This document shows positions 23,494 to 31,894 of a stretch of DNA of 64,000 nt, one piece after another (within the stretch, counting starts at the first letter, position 1; every line of letters starts with the position of its first letter). The translations under genes were made by a program, and so were the position numbers. This DNA comes from Streptomyces rishiriensis. Lineage in GTDB: Bacteria; Actinomycetota; Actinomycetes; Streptomycetales; Streptomycetaceae. Where the stretch lies: contig NZ_BEWA01000016.1 in assembly GCF_003112535.1 (NCBI RefSeq), positions 186,001 through 250,000 on the forward strand, read 5' to 3'. Under the pieces are notes generated by a model. That model was not told where the DNA came from and ran no database searches. It worked only from the letters and a program-made list of their open reading frames with translations.

Positions 23494-25047
23494 TCACCCG
23501 AGTCGTGCGAGACCGCGCAGTGCTGCGCTGCGGCCGCGGTCGGGCACCGTCCACAGGGTCTGCCCTCTGACTCCCCAGCGCTCCAGGAGCGCGTTGGCTG
23601 CGAGGAAGCCGCTGGTGGCCGCACGTTCCATCAGGGCCACGGGCAGGTCCGTGCGCACGAGGTCGCCGGCCACGACCAGTGCGGGATCGGAGGTCCGTAC
23701 CGTCGGCCGGTCCCGGTATCCGCCGACCGGGAACAGCGGGCAGTCGGCCCGCCACTCGTGCCGTGCGTCGACCACCGTCGCCGCGCGCGTCTCCGGATAC
23801 ACCCGGTGCAGTTGCTCCACCAGGCGTTTCTGCTCGACGTCGCGGACCGCGCGCTCGGGCAGGGCGTAGGCGTGCAGTTCGACGACCGACCCTGAGGTGC
23901 GCGAGGCCCAGCGCGCCGCCTCCCCCTCCCAGCGCTCCAGCACGCTGACGTTGTCGAGGGTTCCGTAGCCGCTGGTGCCCAGGAAGCCGGGGCGGTCGGC
24001 GGCGACCGGGCGGTCCAGCCACAGGCGTGAGACGAGGAACGGCGGCGCGGCGCGCAGCCGGGCGATCCGCTCCCGCCAGGCGGGATCCGCCAGGTGCGGG
24101 GAGCGGGCGACGAGGGAGCCGAGGCCTTCGGTGTCCAGGGCGAGGACGACGGCGTCGTGGCGCCGTTCCGTCGTGTCCGTGGCGACGACGAAGCCGCCGT
24201 CCGCTGTGGGCTCCACGATCTCGACGCGGGCGCCGGTGCGCAGGTCGACGCCGTGGCCGCGCAGGTACTCGGCCAGCGGCTCCCACAGGGCGGCGGGGAA
24301 GGGCTCGTCGGGCACGTCGAAGAGCAGGCCTTCGGCGGAGCCGAGGAAGTAGATGTGGAACATCACCACCATCTCCGCCGCGGACAGCCGGCGCGGGTCG
24401 GCGAAGAAGCTGCGGGAGAACACCTCGAACGCGAGATGGTGTGCGGCCTGCGGGAAGCGGATCGAGTGCAGGAAGTCGTGTGCGCTGACGTCGTCGAACC
24501 GCTCGTAGACCTCGGGGACGCGGACGTCCAGCAGGGGCAGCGCGGCGACCGGGTTCATGCGGACGAGGTCGTGCAGCCCGAAGGTGGGGCTCAGGGCCAC
24601 GAAGCCGAGGGCGCTCCACGGCGGGGTGCGCGGGACGTGCCGGAAGCCGTCGTGCACGCCGCTGGCGTGCCGGAGCGGGTAGTCGGGCAGGCCGCGCAGG
24701 CGGGTGAGCCCCGGATCGGTGCGTCGCAGCAGTCCGCGCAGGTTGTAGTACTGGCGGAAGAACGCGTGGAAGCCGCGGCTCATGGTGACGGCGCTGCCGT
24801 CGGAGAGGACGGTCGGCCGGCCGGACAGCCGTCCGCCCAGGGCGGGTTCGCGTTCGTAGAGCGTGACGTGCACGCCCTTCTCCGCCAGGCCCGTAGCGGC
24901 CGCGAGACCGGCGATGCCGCCGCCCACGACCGCCGCCGTCGGGGGACGGTCGCCGACGACGCGCGGTGCGCCCGGGGCGGGCAGGACGGTGCGGGCGCGC
25001 CGGTCCCGGCCTCGGCGGGCGGCGTCCGGTCGCCTGGAGCGGGTCAT
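23494..25047 (-). CDS. crtU: CrtU-type carotene desaturase/methyltransferase (aromatic carotenoid synthesis)
   Basis: A 517-residue FAD oxidoreductase. After about 35 basic residues comes the dinucleotide-binding motif AAVVGGGIAGLAAATGLAE, the second-Gly block YEREPALGGRLSG, then SRGFHAFFRQYYNLRGLLRR. It ends with the FAD-binding stretch VVAGDLVRTDLPVALMERA. This matches the phytoene-desaturase-like CrtU, which turns beta rings of beta-carotene into aromatic phi rings by desaturation plus methyl shift. Its position as last gene of crtY-crtT-crtU agrees with Streptomyces isorenieratene clusters. The ATG overlaps the crtT stop by 4 bp. Confidence 0.9.
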   Translation of the reverse strand: MTRSRRPDAARRGRDRRARTVLPAPGAPRVVGDRPPTAAVVGGGIAGLAAATGLAEKGVHVTLYEREPALGGRLSGRPTVLSDGSAVTMSRGFHAFFRQYYNLRGLLRRTDPGLTRLRGLPDYPLRHASGVHDGFRHVPRTPPWSALGFVALSPTFGLHDLVRMNPVAALPLLDVRVPEVYERFDDVSAHDFLHSIRFPQAAHHLAFEVFSRSFFADPRRLSAAEMVVMFHIYFLGSAEGLLFDVPDEPFPAALWEPLAEYLRGHGVDLRTGARVEIVEPTADGGFVVATDTTERRHDAVVLALDTEGLGSLVARSPHLADPAWRERIARLRAAPPFLVSRLWLDRPVAADRPGFLGTSGYGTLDNVSVLERWEGEAARWASRTSGSVVELHAYALPERAVRDVEQKRLVEQLHRVYPETRAATVVDARHEWRADCPLFPVGGYRDRPTVRTSDPALVVAGDLVRTDLPVALMERAATSGFLAANALLERWGVRGQTLWTVPDRGRSAALRGLARLG

Positions 25048-25775
25048 CGGCCGTCCTCCGCGGCCGGGCCGGGGCGGCGGGCGACGACGGTGTGGGTGAT
25101 GCCGGTCTGCCATCCGGGCAGGGGCAGGGTCCGCACGTCCTGGAGACCGGCGGCGCGGACCCGGGCGGCGAACCGGTCCGCCGTGTCGAAGTCCACGACG
25201 CTGCGCCACAGGTGCCGGTACAGGTCGCCGTCGCCGAGGAGGGTGGCGACGGGCAGGACGAGTCCGCGGCACACGCCGGTCCACACCGCGCGGTGGACGC
25301 CCCGGCCGCTGAGGGTGTACTCGTGCACCGCGAGCCGCCCGTGCGGGGCGAGGACGTCGCGCACCGCGCGGAGCACCGCGTCGGGATCGGTGACGTTGCG
25401 GAAGAGGTAGGCGGCGAAGACCGCGTCGAAGGGGCCCGTCACCCCTGCGTCCGCCAGCCCTTCGGCGGGGGCCCGTACGAAGGTCACCCCCTCCCGCCAC
25501 GGTTTGCGCGCGGCGCGCTCCAGCATTCCGGCGGAGGCGTCCACCGCGGTGATCTCGGCGCCGGGGAGGACCGCGGCGAGGGCGGCCGTCGAGGCGCCCG
25601 TGCCGCACCCGAGGTCCAGGACGCGGAGTCCCGCGCCGCCGTCGGGCAGGCCGAGGCGGCGCGCGGAGCGGCGCAGTTGGCCGTGGTAGCCGGGGTTGGC
25701 GGCGACCAGGGTGTCGTAGCTGCGAGAAGCGTGGTCGAACGCGGCGGCCAGGTCCTCGTCGCGGAGCAGGGTCAT
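25044..25775 (-). CDS. crtT: CrtT-type SAM-dependent methyltransferase
   Basis: A 243-residue UbiE-like methyltransferase. It opens with AFDHASRSYDTLVAANPGYH and has the SAM loop VLDLGCGTGASTAAL, acidic ITAVDASAGMLERA and AYLFRNVTDPDAVLRAVRDVL. The gene lies between crtY and crtU as crtT does in the S. griseus and S. coelicolor carotenoid clusters. Its exact substrate in those clusters is not clear to me. The neighbours overlap (crtU) or are 118 bp away (crtY). Identification depends as much on context as on sequence. Confidence 0.88.
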   Translation of the reverse strand: MTLLRDEDLAAAFDHASRSYDTLVAANPGYHGQLRRSARRLGLPDGGAGLRVLDLGCGTGASTAALAAVLPGAEITAVDASAGMLERAARKPWREGVTFVRAPAEGLADAGVTGPFDAVFAAYLFRNVTDPDAVLRAVRDVLAPHGRLAVHEYTLSGRGVHRAVWTGVCRGLVLPVATLLGDGDLYRHLWRSVVDFDTADRFAARVRAAGLQDVRTLPLPGWQTGITHTVVARRPGPAAEDGR

Positions 25776-25893
25776 GCGGTCTCCTCTGGTGGGCGTGCGG
25801 CCGGCCGGGGCGGCCGGAGTGCGGGGCGGTCGGCGGCGGAGGTCCCCGCGGCGCGGTCGGGGTGTTCGGGACCCCTGTCGTGTCCGGTGTCGC

Positions 25894-27090
25894 TCACCGG
25901 CCGGGAGGGGGCGGTTTGCGGGCCAGCCAGGGCAGCTCCGCCGCGCAGCGCAGCATCGGCAGGACGGGGGTGCGGACGCCGACGGAGAGGTCCTCGTGCA
26001 GTCGGGTGCCGCCGTCGAGGAAGCGCAGCAGCCGTTCCGTCGGCACCTGCGCGAAGAGCCGCCCGAAGAACGCGGCGCCGTCGACGCGGCCGGTGTCCAG
26101 TGCGCGCAGCATGACCGCGTCCATGGCGCGCGAGCGGGCCGAATGGGCGGGCGGCGGCATCGGGTGGCGGCCCGCGTGCAGGGCGTCCGCGACGGTGCGG
26201 GTCTGGCGCTGGACGGCGGAGAACGTGTAGCCGGTGGACGGCCGGGTGGCGCCTCCCGCGGTGCCGATGCGGAAGACGGACGGGGCCGCCCGGCGGCGGA
26301 ATCGGGCGTCGGTCATGGGGATCACGCCGGTCTCGGTCGCGGTGACCTCGAAGCGGCCCAGGCGCAGCACGTCGTGGGTGTAGCGGCGCAGCTCGCGCTC
26401 GTACGCCTCGCGGGGCAGGACGGCGTCGGAGAACCGGGTGTACTCCACGAGCGCCTCATGACGTCCGGTGGGCAGGAGGTAGCCGAAGGCGAGGCCCCGG
26501 GACGGCTGCGGCACCCTGAAGTCCATGAGGTCGACCGTGCCGGTGTCGAAGACGGCCCGCTCGGTGCGCACGAACCAGCCGTGGAAGTGCTGCAACAGGG
26601 TGGTCCGGGCCGCGGGCGGTCGGGCGAGGGGCCGGGAGTCGAAGACCCAGCGGGCGTGCACCGTCACCGGACGGCCGTCGGCGGCACGGGCACGGACGTC
26701 GGCCCCGTCGGCGTCGCCGTTCACCGTCTCGACGGTCGCCTCCAGCCGCCGGACGTCGTCGCGGTGCGCCAGGTCGCGGGCCACGAGGCGCTCGAAGTCC
26801 TCGGAGCGCAGCATCTTGTAGCGGAGGGGGGCGATGTCGTCCTCGATCGGCTGTCCGGCGCGGCCGTGCACCCGCAGCCTGCGCCATTCGGCGGTCAGCG
26901 CGGCGTCGTACGGGCCGGCGCCCGGCTCCCAGTAGCACCAGGTCCGGCTCGGCGGACGGAGCGGGCCGGGCGGCGCGTCCACCAGGACGGCGGACACGCG
27001 TCGAGCTCCGGGGGCGGCCTGCGTGAGCCGGTGGGCGAGGGACAGTCCCGCCGCTCCCGCGCCCAGGATGGCCACCTCGGCGTGCACCAC
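25894..27090 (-). CDS. crtY: Lycopene beta-cyclase
   Basis: A 398-residue flavoprotein of the CrtY/CrtL type. The N-terminal Rossmann motif is VAILGAGAAGLSLAHRL. Family blocks SRTWCYWEPGAGPYDA, RYKMLRSEDFERL, WVFDSRPLARP, QHFHGWFVRTERAVFD, LMDFRVPQ and RIGTAGGATRPSTGYTF are all present. It cyclises the psi ends of lycopene to give beta-carotene. The GTG at 27090 has AAGGGAG 6 nt upstream. It heads the crtYTU operon on the minus strand, and a candidate promoter element lies about 60-95 bp upstream. Confidence 0.93.
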   Translation of the reverse strand: MVHAEVAILGAGAAGLSLAHRLTQAAPGARRVSAVLVDAPPGPLRPPSRTWCYWEPGAGPYDAALTAEWRRLRVHGRAGQPIEDDIAPLRYKMLRSEDFERLVARDLAHRDDVRRLEATVETVNGDADGADVRARAADGRPVTVHARWVFDSRPLARPPAARTTLLQHFHGWFVRTERAVFDTGTVDLMDFRVPQPSRGLAFGYLLPTGRHEALVEYTRFSDAVLPREAYERELRRYTHDVLRLGRFEVTATETGVIPMTDARFRRRAAPSVFRIGTAGGATRPSTGYTFSAVQRQTRTVADALHAGRHPMPPPAHSARSRAMDAVMLRALDTGRVDGAAFFGRLFAQVPTERLLRFLDGGTRLHEDLSVGVRTPVLPMLRCAAELPWLARKPPPPGR

Positions 27091-27146
27091 GAGCCGCTCC
27101 CTTCGATGTGCGCGTCCCGCCGGCGGTGTGCGGTCAGCCGGTGGCC

Positions 27147-27184
27147 TGTCGGAAGCATTCACCCTGGAGGCGCTCCACGGATGC
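27147..27184 (-). promoter_or_regulatory. Candidate crtY promoter element shared with crtE
   Basis: Read on the minus strand, GCATCCGTGGA is followed about 20 bp later by CCGACAG, some 57 bp before the crtY start. The gap before crtE contains GCATCCGGGGACG followed by CAGACA. The similarity suggests a common promoter class, perhaps served by the ECF sigma factor at 28041. This is a weak, by-eye match. Confidence 0.3.
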
Positions 27185-27273
27185 AGGCTGCGCCGGGGCC
27201 GTCGGCCGTCCGGGGCTCGACCGCGGCGCGAAGGAGTGCGACGGACAGCGAAAGGGGGTGTGGGCGGCCGGTC

Positions 27274-27687
27274 TCAGCGGCGCTCCTCGCGGGGCCGGCC
27301 GGGCCGCAGGCGGGCGAGCAGGCGGACGAGGAAGCGGACGACGGCCCGCGCCGCCGCGGCCGGGCAGCGCAGGGCGCGCGCTCGGCCGCGCCGCACGGTG
27401 TGCGGTGTCGGCGCAGAGGTGGGCGGCGGGGTCGGGGGACGGTCTGCGGCGAGGTCGTGGCGGACCGCGGTCCACACCCGGGCGGGAGGCGTCTGCAGGG
27501 TCTCACCCGGCCGGGTCAGACGGCCCGCGGCCGCGGCGCGTTCGTAGACGGCGAGCCGTTCACGGCACCTGCGGCACAGGGTGAGATGGCGGGCGGCCGC
27601 AGCGCCCCAGGGCGCCCGGCTGCCGTCGAGGGCGCGGGTGACCAGCTCCGCGTGGGGGATGTGGGGCAGTGCCGGGCGCTCCGCCAC
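27274..27687 (-). CDS. Zinc-finger anti-sigma factor, partner of the adjacent ECF sigma
   Basis: A 137-residue protein. The anti-sigma zinc-binding pattern His-x3-Cys-x2-Cys is visible as HLTLCRRC near residues 34-41. The middle is proline-rich and the C-terminus basic. No clear TM helix is present; the segment AARAVVRFLVRLLARLRPG is amphipathic, so the protein may be soluble or peripheral. It lies downstream of the ECF sigma gene on the same strand, 353 bp away, and probably sequesters that sigma factor until a signal such as light or redox arrives (inference). Confidence 0.75.
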   Translation of the reverse strand: MAERPALPHIPHAELVTRALDGSRAPWGAAAARHLTLCRRCRERLAVYERAAAAGRLTRPGETLQTPPARVWTAVRHDLAADRPPTPPPTSAPTPHTVRRGRARALRCPAAAARAVVRFLVRLLARLRPGRPREERR

Positions 27688-28040
27688 GCCGTCCTCCTGA
27701 CGTCCTCACGGTCCGCCCTCGAGCCCCGCCCCTCGCGGGGCGTGATCCCCGCGGCGGGCAGAGCTCGCAGTCACGGCTCTACGAGCACCACTACGGGCGT
27801 AGGGGCGGCACCGGATGCACCGGCCGCAGGGCCGAAGGGGCGGCGGGCGAAGGGACAGGGCAGGCGCGCGAAGGGCGGGCGCGCCCGGGTGAGTCGGAAC
27901 CGGCATGGGCCGGGACGGTCGGCATGACCGCCAGAGGTCGGAACCGTTACGGGGAGGGCGGTCGGCAGCGATCAGGGACGGTCGGCTCTGATCGACTCCG
28001 ATCTCACCACGCACAGAAGTCGCATCGTTTCCGCGTCGGA
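27688..28040 (-). other. Gap between sigma and anti-sigma genes with direct repeats
   Basis: A 353-bp stretch without a credible gene. It contains repeated short words: GTCGGAACCG occurs near 27893 and 27936, and GGGACGGTCGGC near 27911 and 27974. There is also a run of AAGGGGCGG/AAGGGCGGG-like units around 27833-27876. The length is unusual for a sigma/anti-sigma pair and suggests a separate promoter for the anti-sigma gene. Confidence 0.4.
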
Positions 28041-28673
28041 TCACCCTCTGTGGTACACGCCTCCGGCGCCCTCCTCCTGGAGGCAGCGGCCGAGCCGGTG
28101 CAGGCCGCGCCTTGCGTGGCTCTTCACCGTGCCCAGCGGCCAGCCGGTGAGGTCGGCGATCTGCGGCTGCGTCAGGTCGTCGTAGAAGGCGAGGGTGAGC
28201 ACACGGCGCTGGGCCGCGGGCAACCTCGCGAGTTCGCGGCCGATGAGGACGCGGTCGAGGACGGCGTCCGGCTGGGTGTCGCCGTCGACGGGCCCGACGG
28301 ACATCCGCGCGCCGGCCGCGGCCACGAGTTCGGCCCGCCGGGTGCGCGCCGCGAGGGCGTCGGCGATCTTCCGGCGGGTGATGCCGACCAGCCAAGCGCT
28401 CAGCGTGCCGCGTTCGGGCGCGAACCCCGCCCGCCCCCGCCACGCGGCCAGGAACACCGTCTGGGTGACGTCCTCCGCCTCGCGCGCGTCTCCCAGCGAC
28501 CGCCGCCCGAGCGTGTACACCAGAGCGCCCCACCGGTGGTAGGCGGCGACGAGACAGGCCTCGTCGCCGGCCGCGAACCCCGCGGCGAGTTCCTCGTCGG
28601 CCAGGGAGTCCTCGGTCGGCGCCCACAGCGGGGTGCCGTCGATGGTCTGCTCGGTGACTTGGCGTGCAGTCAT
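28041..28673 (-). CDS. ECF sigma factor (LitS-like position) in the carotenoid locus
   Basis: A 210-residue ECF sigma factor. Region 2 spans LVAAYHRWGALVYTLGRRSLGDAREAEDVTQTVFLAAWR, here in two blocks, with the -10-recognition segment AWLVGITRRKIADALAARTR. Region 4 is LPAAQRRVLTLAFYDDLTQ and the helix-turn-helix LTGWPLGTVKSHARRGL. The ATG at 28673 has GAGGAG 7 nt upstream. It is divergent from crtE and upstream of an anti-sigma gene. In S. coelicolor and S. griseus an ECF sigma factor drives light-induced crt expression, and this gene most likely does the same. No LitR-type MerR gene is present in the window. Confidence 0.9.
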   Translation of the reverse strand: MTARQVTEQTIDGTPLWAPTEDSLADEELAAGFAAGDEACLVAAYHRWGALVYTLGRRSLGDAREAEDVTQTVFLAAWRGRAGFAPERGTLSAWLVGITRRKIADALAARTRRAELVAAAGARMSVGPVDGDTQPDAVLDRVLIGRELARLPAAQRRVLTLAFYDDLTQPQIADLTGWPLGTVKSHARRGLHRLGRCLQEEGAGGVYHRG

Positions 28674-28985
28674 GATGCTGCTCCTCGTGCGGGCGGTGAC
28701 CGTGCCGTCTCTCGGGGCGGGCGGGGACCCGGTCCCCGAGGGCGGCCCGCCTGCCGTGCTCGCGGTCGCCGAGGGCGACCGCCACTCCCCCACCATGCGA
28801 AGCGCGCAGGCGACCCGACAACTTGCATCGTCGTTGCGTCGTTTCTCCGCAGCCCGCCGTCGTCCCGCTCGGAGCAGCGGCCGGGATCGGCCACATGTTC
28901 TCCCCCCGATGGCGCATCCGGGGACGCCCCTGTCGCGGAAGGCATTACGTCAGACACCCAGGCGACCGCGGCGAGAGGAACCGGG
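28674..28985. promoter_or_regulatory. Divergent regulatory region between ECF sigma gene and crtE
   Basis: A 312-bp gap that must hold promoters for both directions. Notable are the direct repeat TTGCATCG-TCG-TTGCGTCG at about 28822-28840 and GCATCCGGGGACG at 28914-28926. CAGACA lies near 28951 and resembles an element upstream of crtY. GAGAGGA before 28986 is the crtE ribosome-binding site. Assignments to the local sigma factor are inference. Confidence 0.4.
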
Positions 28986-30317
28986 ATGCGCCCCACCGAG
29001 GCTGAGGATCTTCCTGTGGCCAAGAAAGCACCGGGCCCTCACACCGTGCGGCCCGCGGGCGGGTTTTCCCTGCTCGGCGATGGTCTCCCCGACCCGGGGT
29101 CGGCCGCGAAAGCGCCCCGGCCCCCGCGGCTCGGGCTGGACGGCGCCGCCTTGGAGGACGTCGACGCCGACGTGCCGGCTGCCGTGGGCCGCCTCCTGGA
29201 CGCTCTGCTGAGCGAACGGGTGGAACGGGCGGCCGCCCTCGACCCGGTGTTCGGGCGCGATCTGGCCGAACGCGTCGCCGCCTTCACTCTCGACGGGGGC
29301 AAGCGCATGCGGTCGCGGTTCGTGTGGTGGGCGCTGCGGGCCTGCGGCGGCGGCCCCGTCGAGGCGGAGGCGGCCCTGCGGATCGGCGCCGCCCTCGAAC
29401 TGATCCAGACCTGCGCGCTCGTCCACGACGACGTCATGGACGGCTCCCGGCTGCGTCGCGGCCGTCCCGCGCTGCACGCCGACGTCGCCGCCCAGTACAC
29501 CGGAGCCGTGGCGCACGACACCGGCCGGCGCTTCGGTGAAGCCGCGGCGATCCTCGCCGGCGACCTCGCCCTGGTCTGGGCGGACGACACGGTCGCGGAC
29601 ATCGAGGTGGAGCCGGACACCGCGCGCAGGGTGCGCGACCTGTGGAGCACGATGCGCACCGAGATGGTGGCCGGTCAGTACCTGGACCTCCAGGGCCAGG
29701 TCACGTCCTCGGTCTCCCTGGCCCGGGCCGTGCGCGCCGCCTGTCTGAAGAGCGCCCTGTACTCGGTGGAACGTCCGCTGGCGCTCGGAGCCGCCCTCGC
29801 GGGTGCGGACACCGCGCGCACCGCCGCCCTGTGCTCGGCCGGGCGGTGCGTCGGCATCGCGTTCCAGCTGCGCGACGATCTCACCGACGTGTTCGGCGAC
29901 CCCGCGCGCACCGGCAAGCCGGCGGGCGGCGACATCCGGGCGGGCAAGCCCACCTATCTGGCGGCGGTGGCCCGCGCCCGGGCGGAGGCCGCGGGAGACC
30001 GGCGCGCCCTGGCCGTGCTGCGTCGTGCGCTGGGCCGCGCCGATCTCTCCGACAGATGTCTCGGCGAGGTCCGTGAAGTGCTGGTGGCCACCGGCGCGCG
30101 TGACGTCGTCGAGGCGAAGATCGACCGGCTGGTCGCCCAGGGCATGCGCCATCTGGACTCCGCGGCGCTGGAGCCGCGGGGCCGCAGGGGCCTGCGGGAG
30201 CTGCTGCACGCGGCGGCCGGCACGGTCGCCTTCCCCGCGCCGGGACCCTGTGGAGCGGACCACGGCATGCCCGTCTCCGCGCTGCTGACCGTCGGCGCCG
30301 AGGGGGCCGCCCGATGA
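28986..30317 (+). CDS. crtE: Geranylgeranyl diphosphate synthase
   Basis: A 443-residue trans-polyprenyl synthase. The first aspartate-rich motif is LVHDDVMDGSRLRRGRP and the second FQLRDDLTDVFGD. FTLDGGKRMRSRF binds pyrophosphate near the N-terminus, and the KPTYL block is AGKPTYLAAVARA. It extends DMAPP/FPP with IPP to C20 GGPP, the first committed precursor. The ATG at 28986 has GAGAGGA 6-7 nt upstream; a GTG at 29016 is possible. About 55 residues precede the conserved core, somewhat long for the family. First gene of crtE-crtI-crtB-Rieske, each overlapping the next by 4 bp. Confidence 0.93.
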   Translation: MRPTEAEDLPVAKKAPGPHTVRPAGGFSLLGDGLPDPGSAAKAPRPPRLGLDGAALEDVDADVPAAVGRLLDALLSERVERAAALDPVFGRDLAERVAAFTLDGGKRMRSRFVWWALRACGGGPVEAEAALRIGAALELIQTCALVHDDVMDGSRLRRGRPALHADVAAQYTGAVAHDTGRRFGEAAAILAGDLALVWADDTVADIEVEPDTARRVRDLWSTMRTEMVAGQYLDLQGQVTSSVSLARAVRAACLKSALYSVERPLALGAALAGADTARTAALCSAGRCVGIAFQLRDDLTDVFGDPARTGKPAGGDIRAGKPTYLAAVARARAEAAGDRRALAVLRRALGRADLSDRCLGEVREVLVATGARDVVEAKIDRLVAQGMRHLDSAALEPRGRRGLRELLHAAAGTVAFPAPGPCGADHGMPVSALLTVGAEGAAR

Positions 30318-31894
30318 CCCGGTCCATGGCCGGACCCACGGATCACGTGGTCGTGGTCGGCGCCGGGCTCTCCGGTCTCGCGGCCGCACTGCACCTGCTC
30401 GGCGCGGGCCGCCGGGTCACGCTCGTGGAGCGCGACGCGCAGCCCGGGGGCCGGGCCGGACGACTGGAGCGCGGCGGCTACCGCATCGACACCGGGCCCA
30501 CCGTGCTGACCATGCCCGACCTCGCCGACGAGGCGTTCGCCGCGGTCGGCGAGAGCCTGCGCGACCGCGTCGACCTCGTCCCCCTGCACCCCGCCTACCA
30601 GGCGCGGTTCGCGGACGGCAGCAGCCTCGACGTGCACACCGACGCGGCGGCGATGGAGGCGGAGGTCGAGCGGTTCGCCGGAGCCGGGGAGGCCGCGGGC
30701 TACCGGCGGCTGCGCCGCTGGCTGGAGCAGCTGTACCGCGCCCAGATGCGGCGCTTCATCGACGCCAACTTCGACTCGCCCCTGCAACTGCTGACCCCGG
30801 ACCTCGCACGGCTCGCCGCCCTCGGCGGATTCGGGCGGCTGGACGCGGGGATCGGCCGTCACCTGCGCGACGAGCGTCTGCGCCGCGTCTTCTCCTTCCA
30901 GGCGCTCTACGCCGGAGTCGCCCCGGCCCGGGCCCTCGCCGCCTACGCCGTGATCGCCTACATGGACACCGTCGCCGGCGTGTACTTCCCGCGCGGCGGT
31001 ATGCACGCCCTGCCGCAGGCCATGGCGGACGCCGCCGCGCAGGCGGGCGCCGAACTGCGCTTCGGGCAGTCCGTCACGCGGCTGGAACGTTCCGCCGACC
31101 GTGTCACCGCCGTGGTCACCGACCAGGGCCGCATCCCGTGCGACGCCGTGGTCCTGACCCCGGACCTCCCCGTCTCCTACGGCCTGCTCGGCCGCACACC
31201 GCGACGTCCGCTGCGCATCAGACACGCTCCCTCGGCCGTGGTCCTGCACCTCGGCACCGACCGGACGTGGCCCGGAATCGGCCACCACACGCTGTCCTTC
31301 GGCAAGGAGTGGCGCCGCACCTTCGACGAGCTCACCCGTGACGGCCGCCTGATGAGCGACCCGTCGCTGCTCATCACCCGTCCCACCGCCACCGACCCGA
31401 CGCTCGCCCCGCCCGGTCACCACCTCCACTACGTCCTCGCCCCCTGCCCGAACACCGACGTCGGGCCGGACGCCGCCACGTGGGGCGATCTCGGCCCGCG
31501 CTACCGCGACAGCGTCCTGCGGGAACTCGACCGGCGCGGCTTCGAGGGCATCGCGGAGGCCGTGGAGGAACAGGTCCTCGTCACCCCGGCCGACTGGACG
31601 GCCCAGGGCCACGCGGCCGGCACCCCGTTCTCGGCCGCCCACACCTTCGCGCAGACCGGGCCCTTCCGGCCGCGCAACCTGGTCCGCGGCGTCGACAACG
31701 TCGTACTCGCCGGGTGCGGCACCACACCGGGCGTCGGCGTCCCCACGGTCCTGCTGTCCGGCAAGCTCGCCGCGGCCCGCGTCACCGGGCGGCACGCGGC
31801 GTCCGTCCCCCGACGCCCGCGCGCCGTGCCGCGCGTGCCGGGCTCGCCCGCCCTGCCGGACACGCCGGCCGTGTCGAAAGGAGCACCTTCATGA
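30314..31894 (+). CDS. crtI: Phytoene desaturase
   Basis: A 526-residue FAD enzyme of the bacterial CrtI family. It has the N-terminal Rossmann motif VVVVGAGLSGLAAALHLLG, ERDAQPGGRAGRLERGGYR, then DTGPTVLTMPDL and FSFQALYAGVAPARALA. The C-terminal bacterial-phytoene-dehydrogenase signature region reads VVLAGCGTTPGVGVPTVLLS. It converts 15-cis-phytoene to lycopene by four desaturations. Its ATG overlaps the crtE stop (ATGA) and its own stop overlaps crtB. About 25 Arg/Pro-rich residues trail the conserved C-terminus. Confidence 0.94.
   Translation: MTRSMAGPTDHVVVVGAGLSGLAAALHLLGAGRRVTLVERDAQPGGRAGRLERGGYRIDTGPTVLTMPDLADEAFAAVGESLRDRVDLVPLHPAYQARFADGSSLDVHTDAAAMEAEVERFAGAGEAAGYRRLRRWLEQLYRAQMRRFIDANFDSPLQLLTPDLARLAALGGFGRLDAGIGRHLRDERLRRVFSFQALYAGVAPARALAAYAVIAYMDTVAGVYFPRGGMHALPQAMADAAAQAGAELRFGQSVTRLERSADRVTAVVTDQGRIPCDAVVLTPDLPVSYGLLGRTPRRPLRIRHAPSAVVLHLGTDRTWPGIGHHTLSFGKEWRRTFDELTRDGRLMSDPSLLITRPTATDPTLAPPGHHLHYVLAPCPNTDVGPDAATWGDLGPRYRDSVLRELDRRGFEGIAEAVEEQVLVTPADWTAQGHAAGTPFSAAHTFAQTGPFRPRNLVRGVDNVVLAGCGTTPGVGVPTVLLSGKLAAARVTGRHAASVPRRPRAVPRVPGSPALPDTPAVSKGAPS

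Noticed and set aside
27669..28985. Upstream extension of crtE by 439 codons in the same frame
   Set aside because: It runs antisense through the sigma gene. The ATG at 28986 with GAGAGGA gives a normal CrtE.
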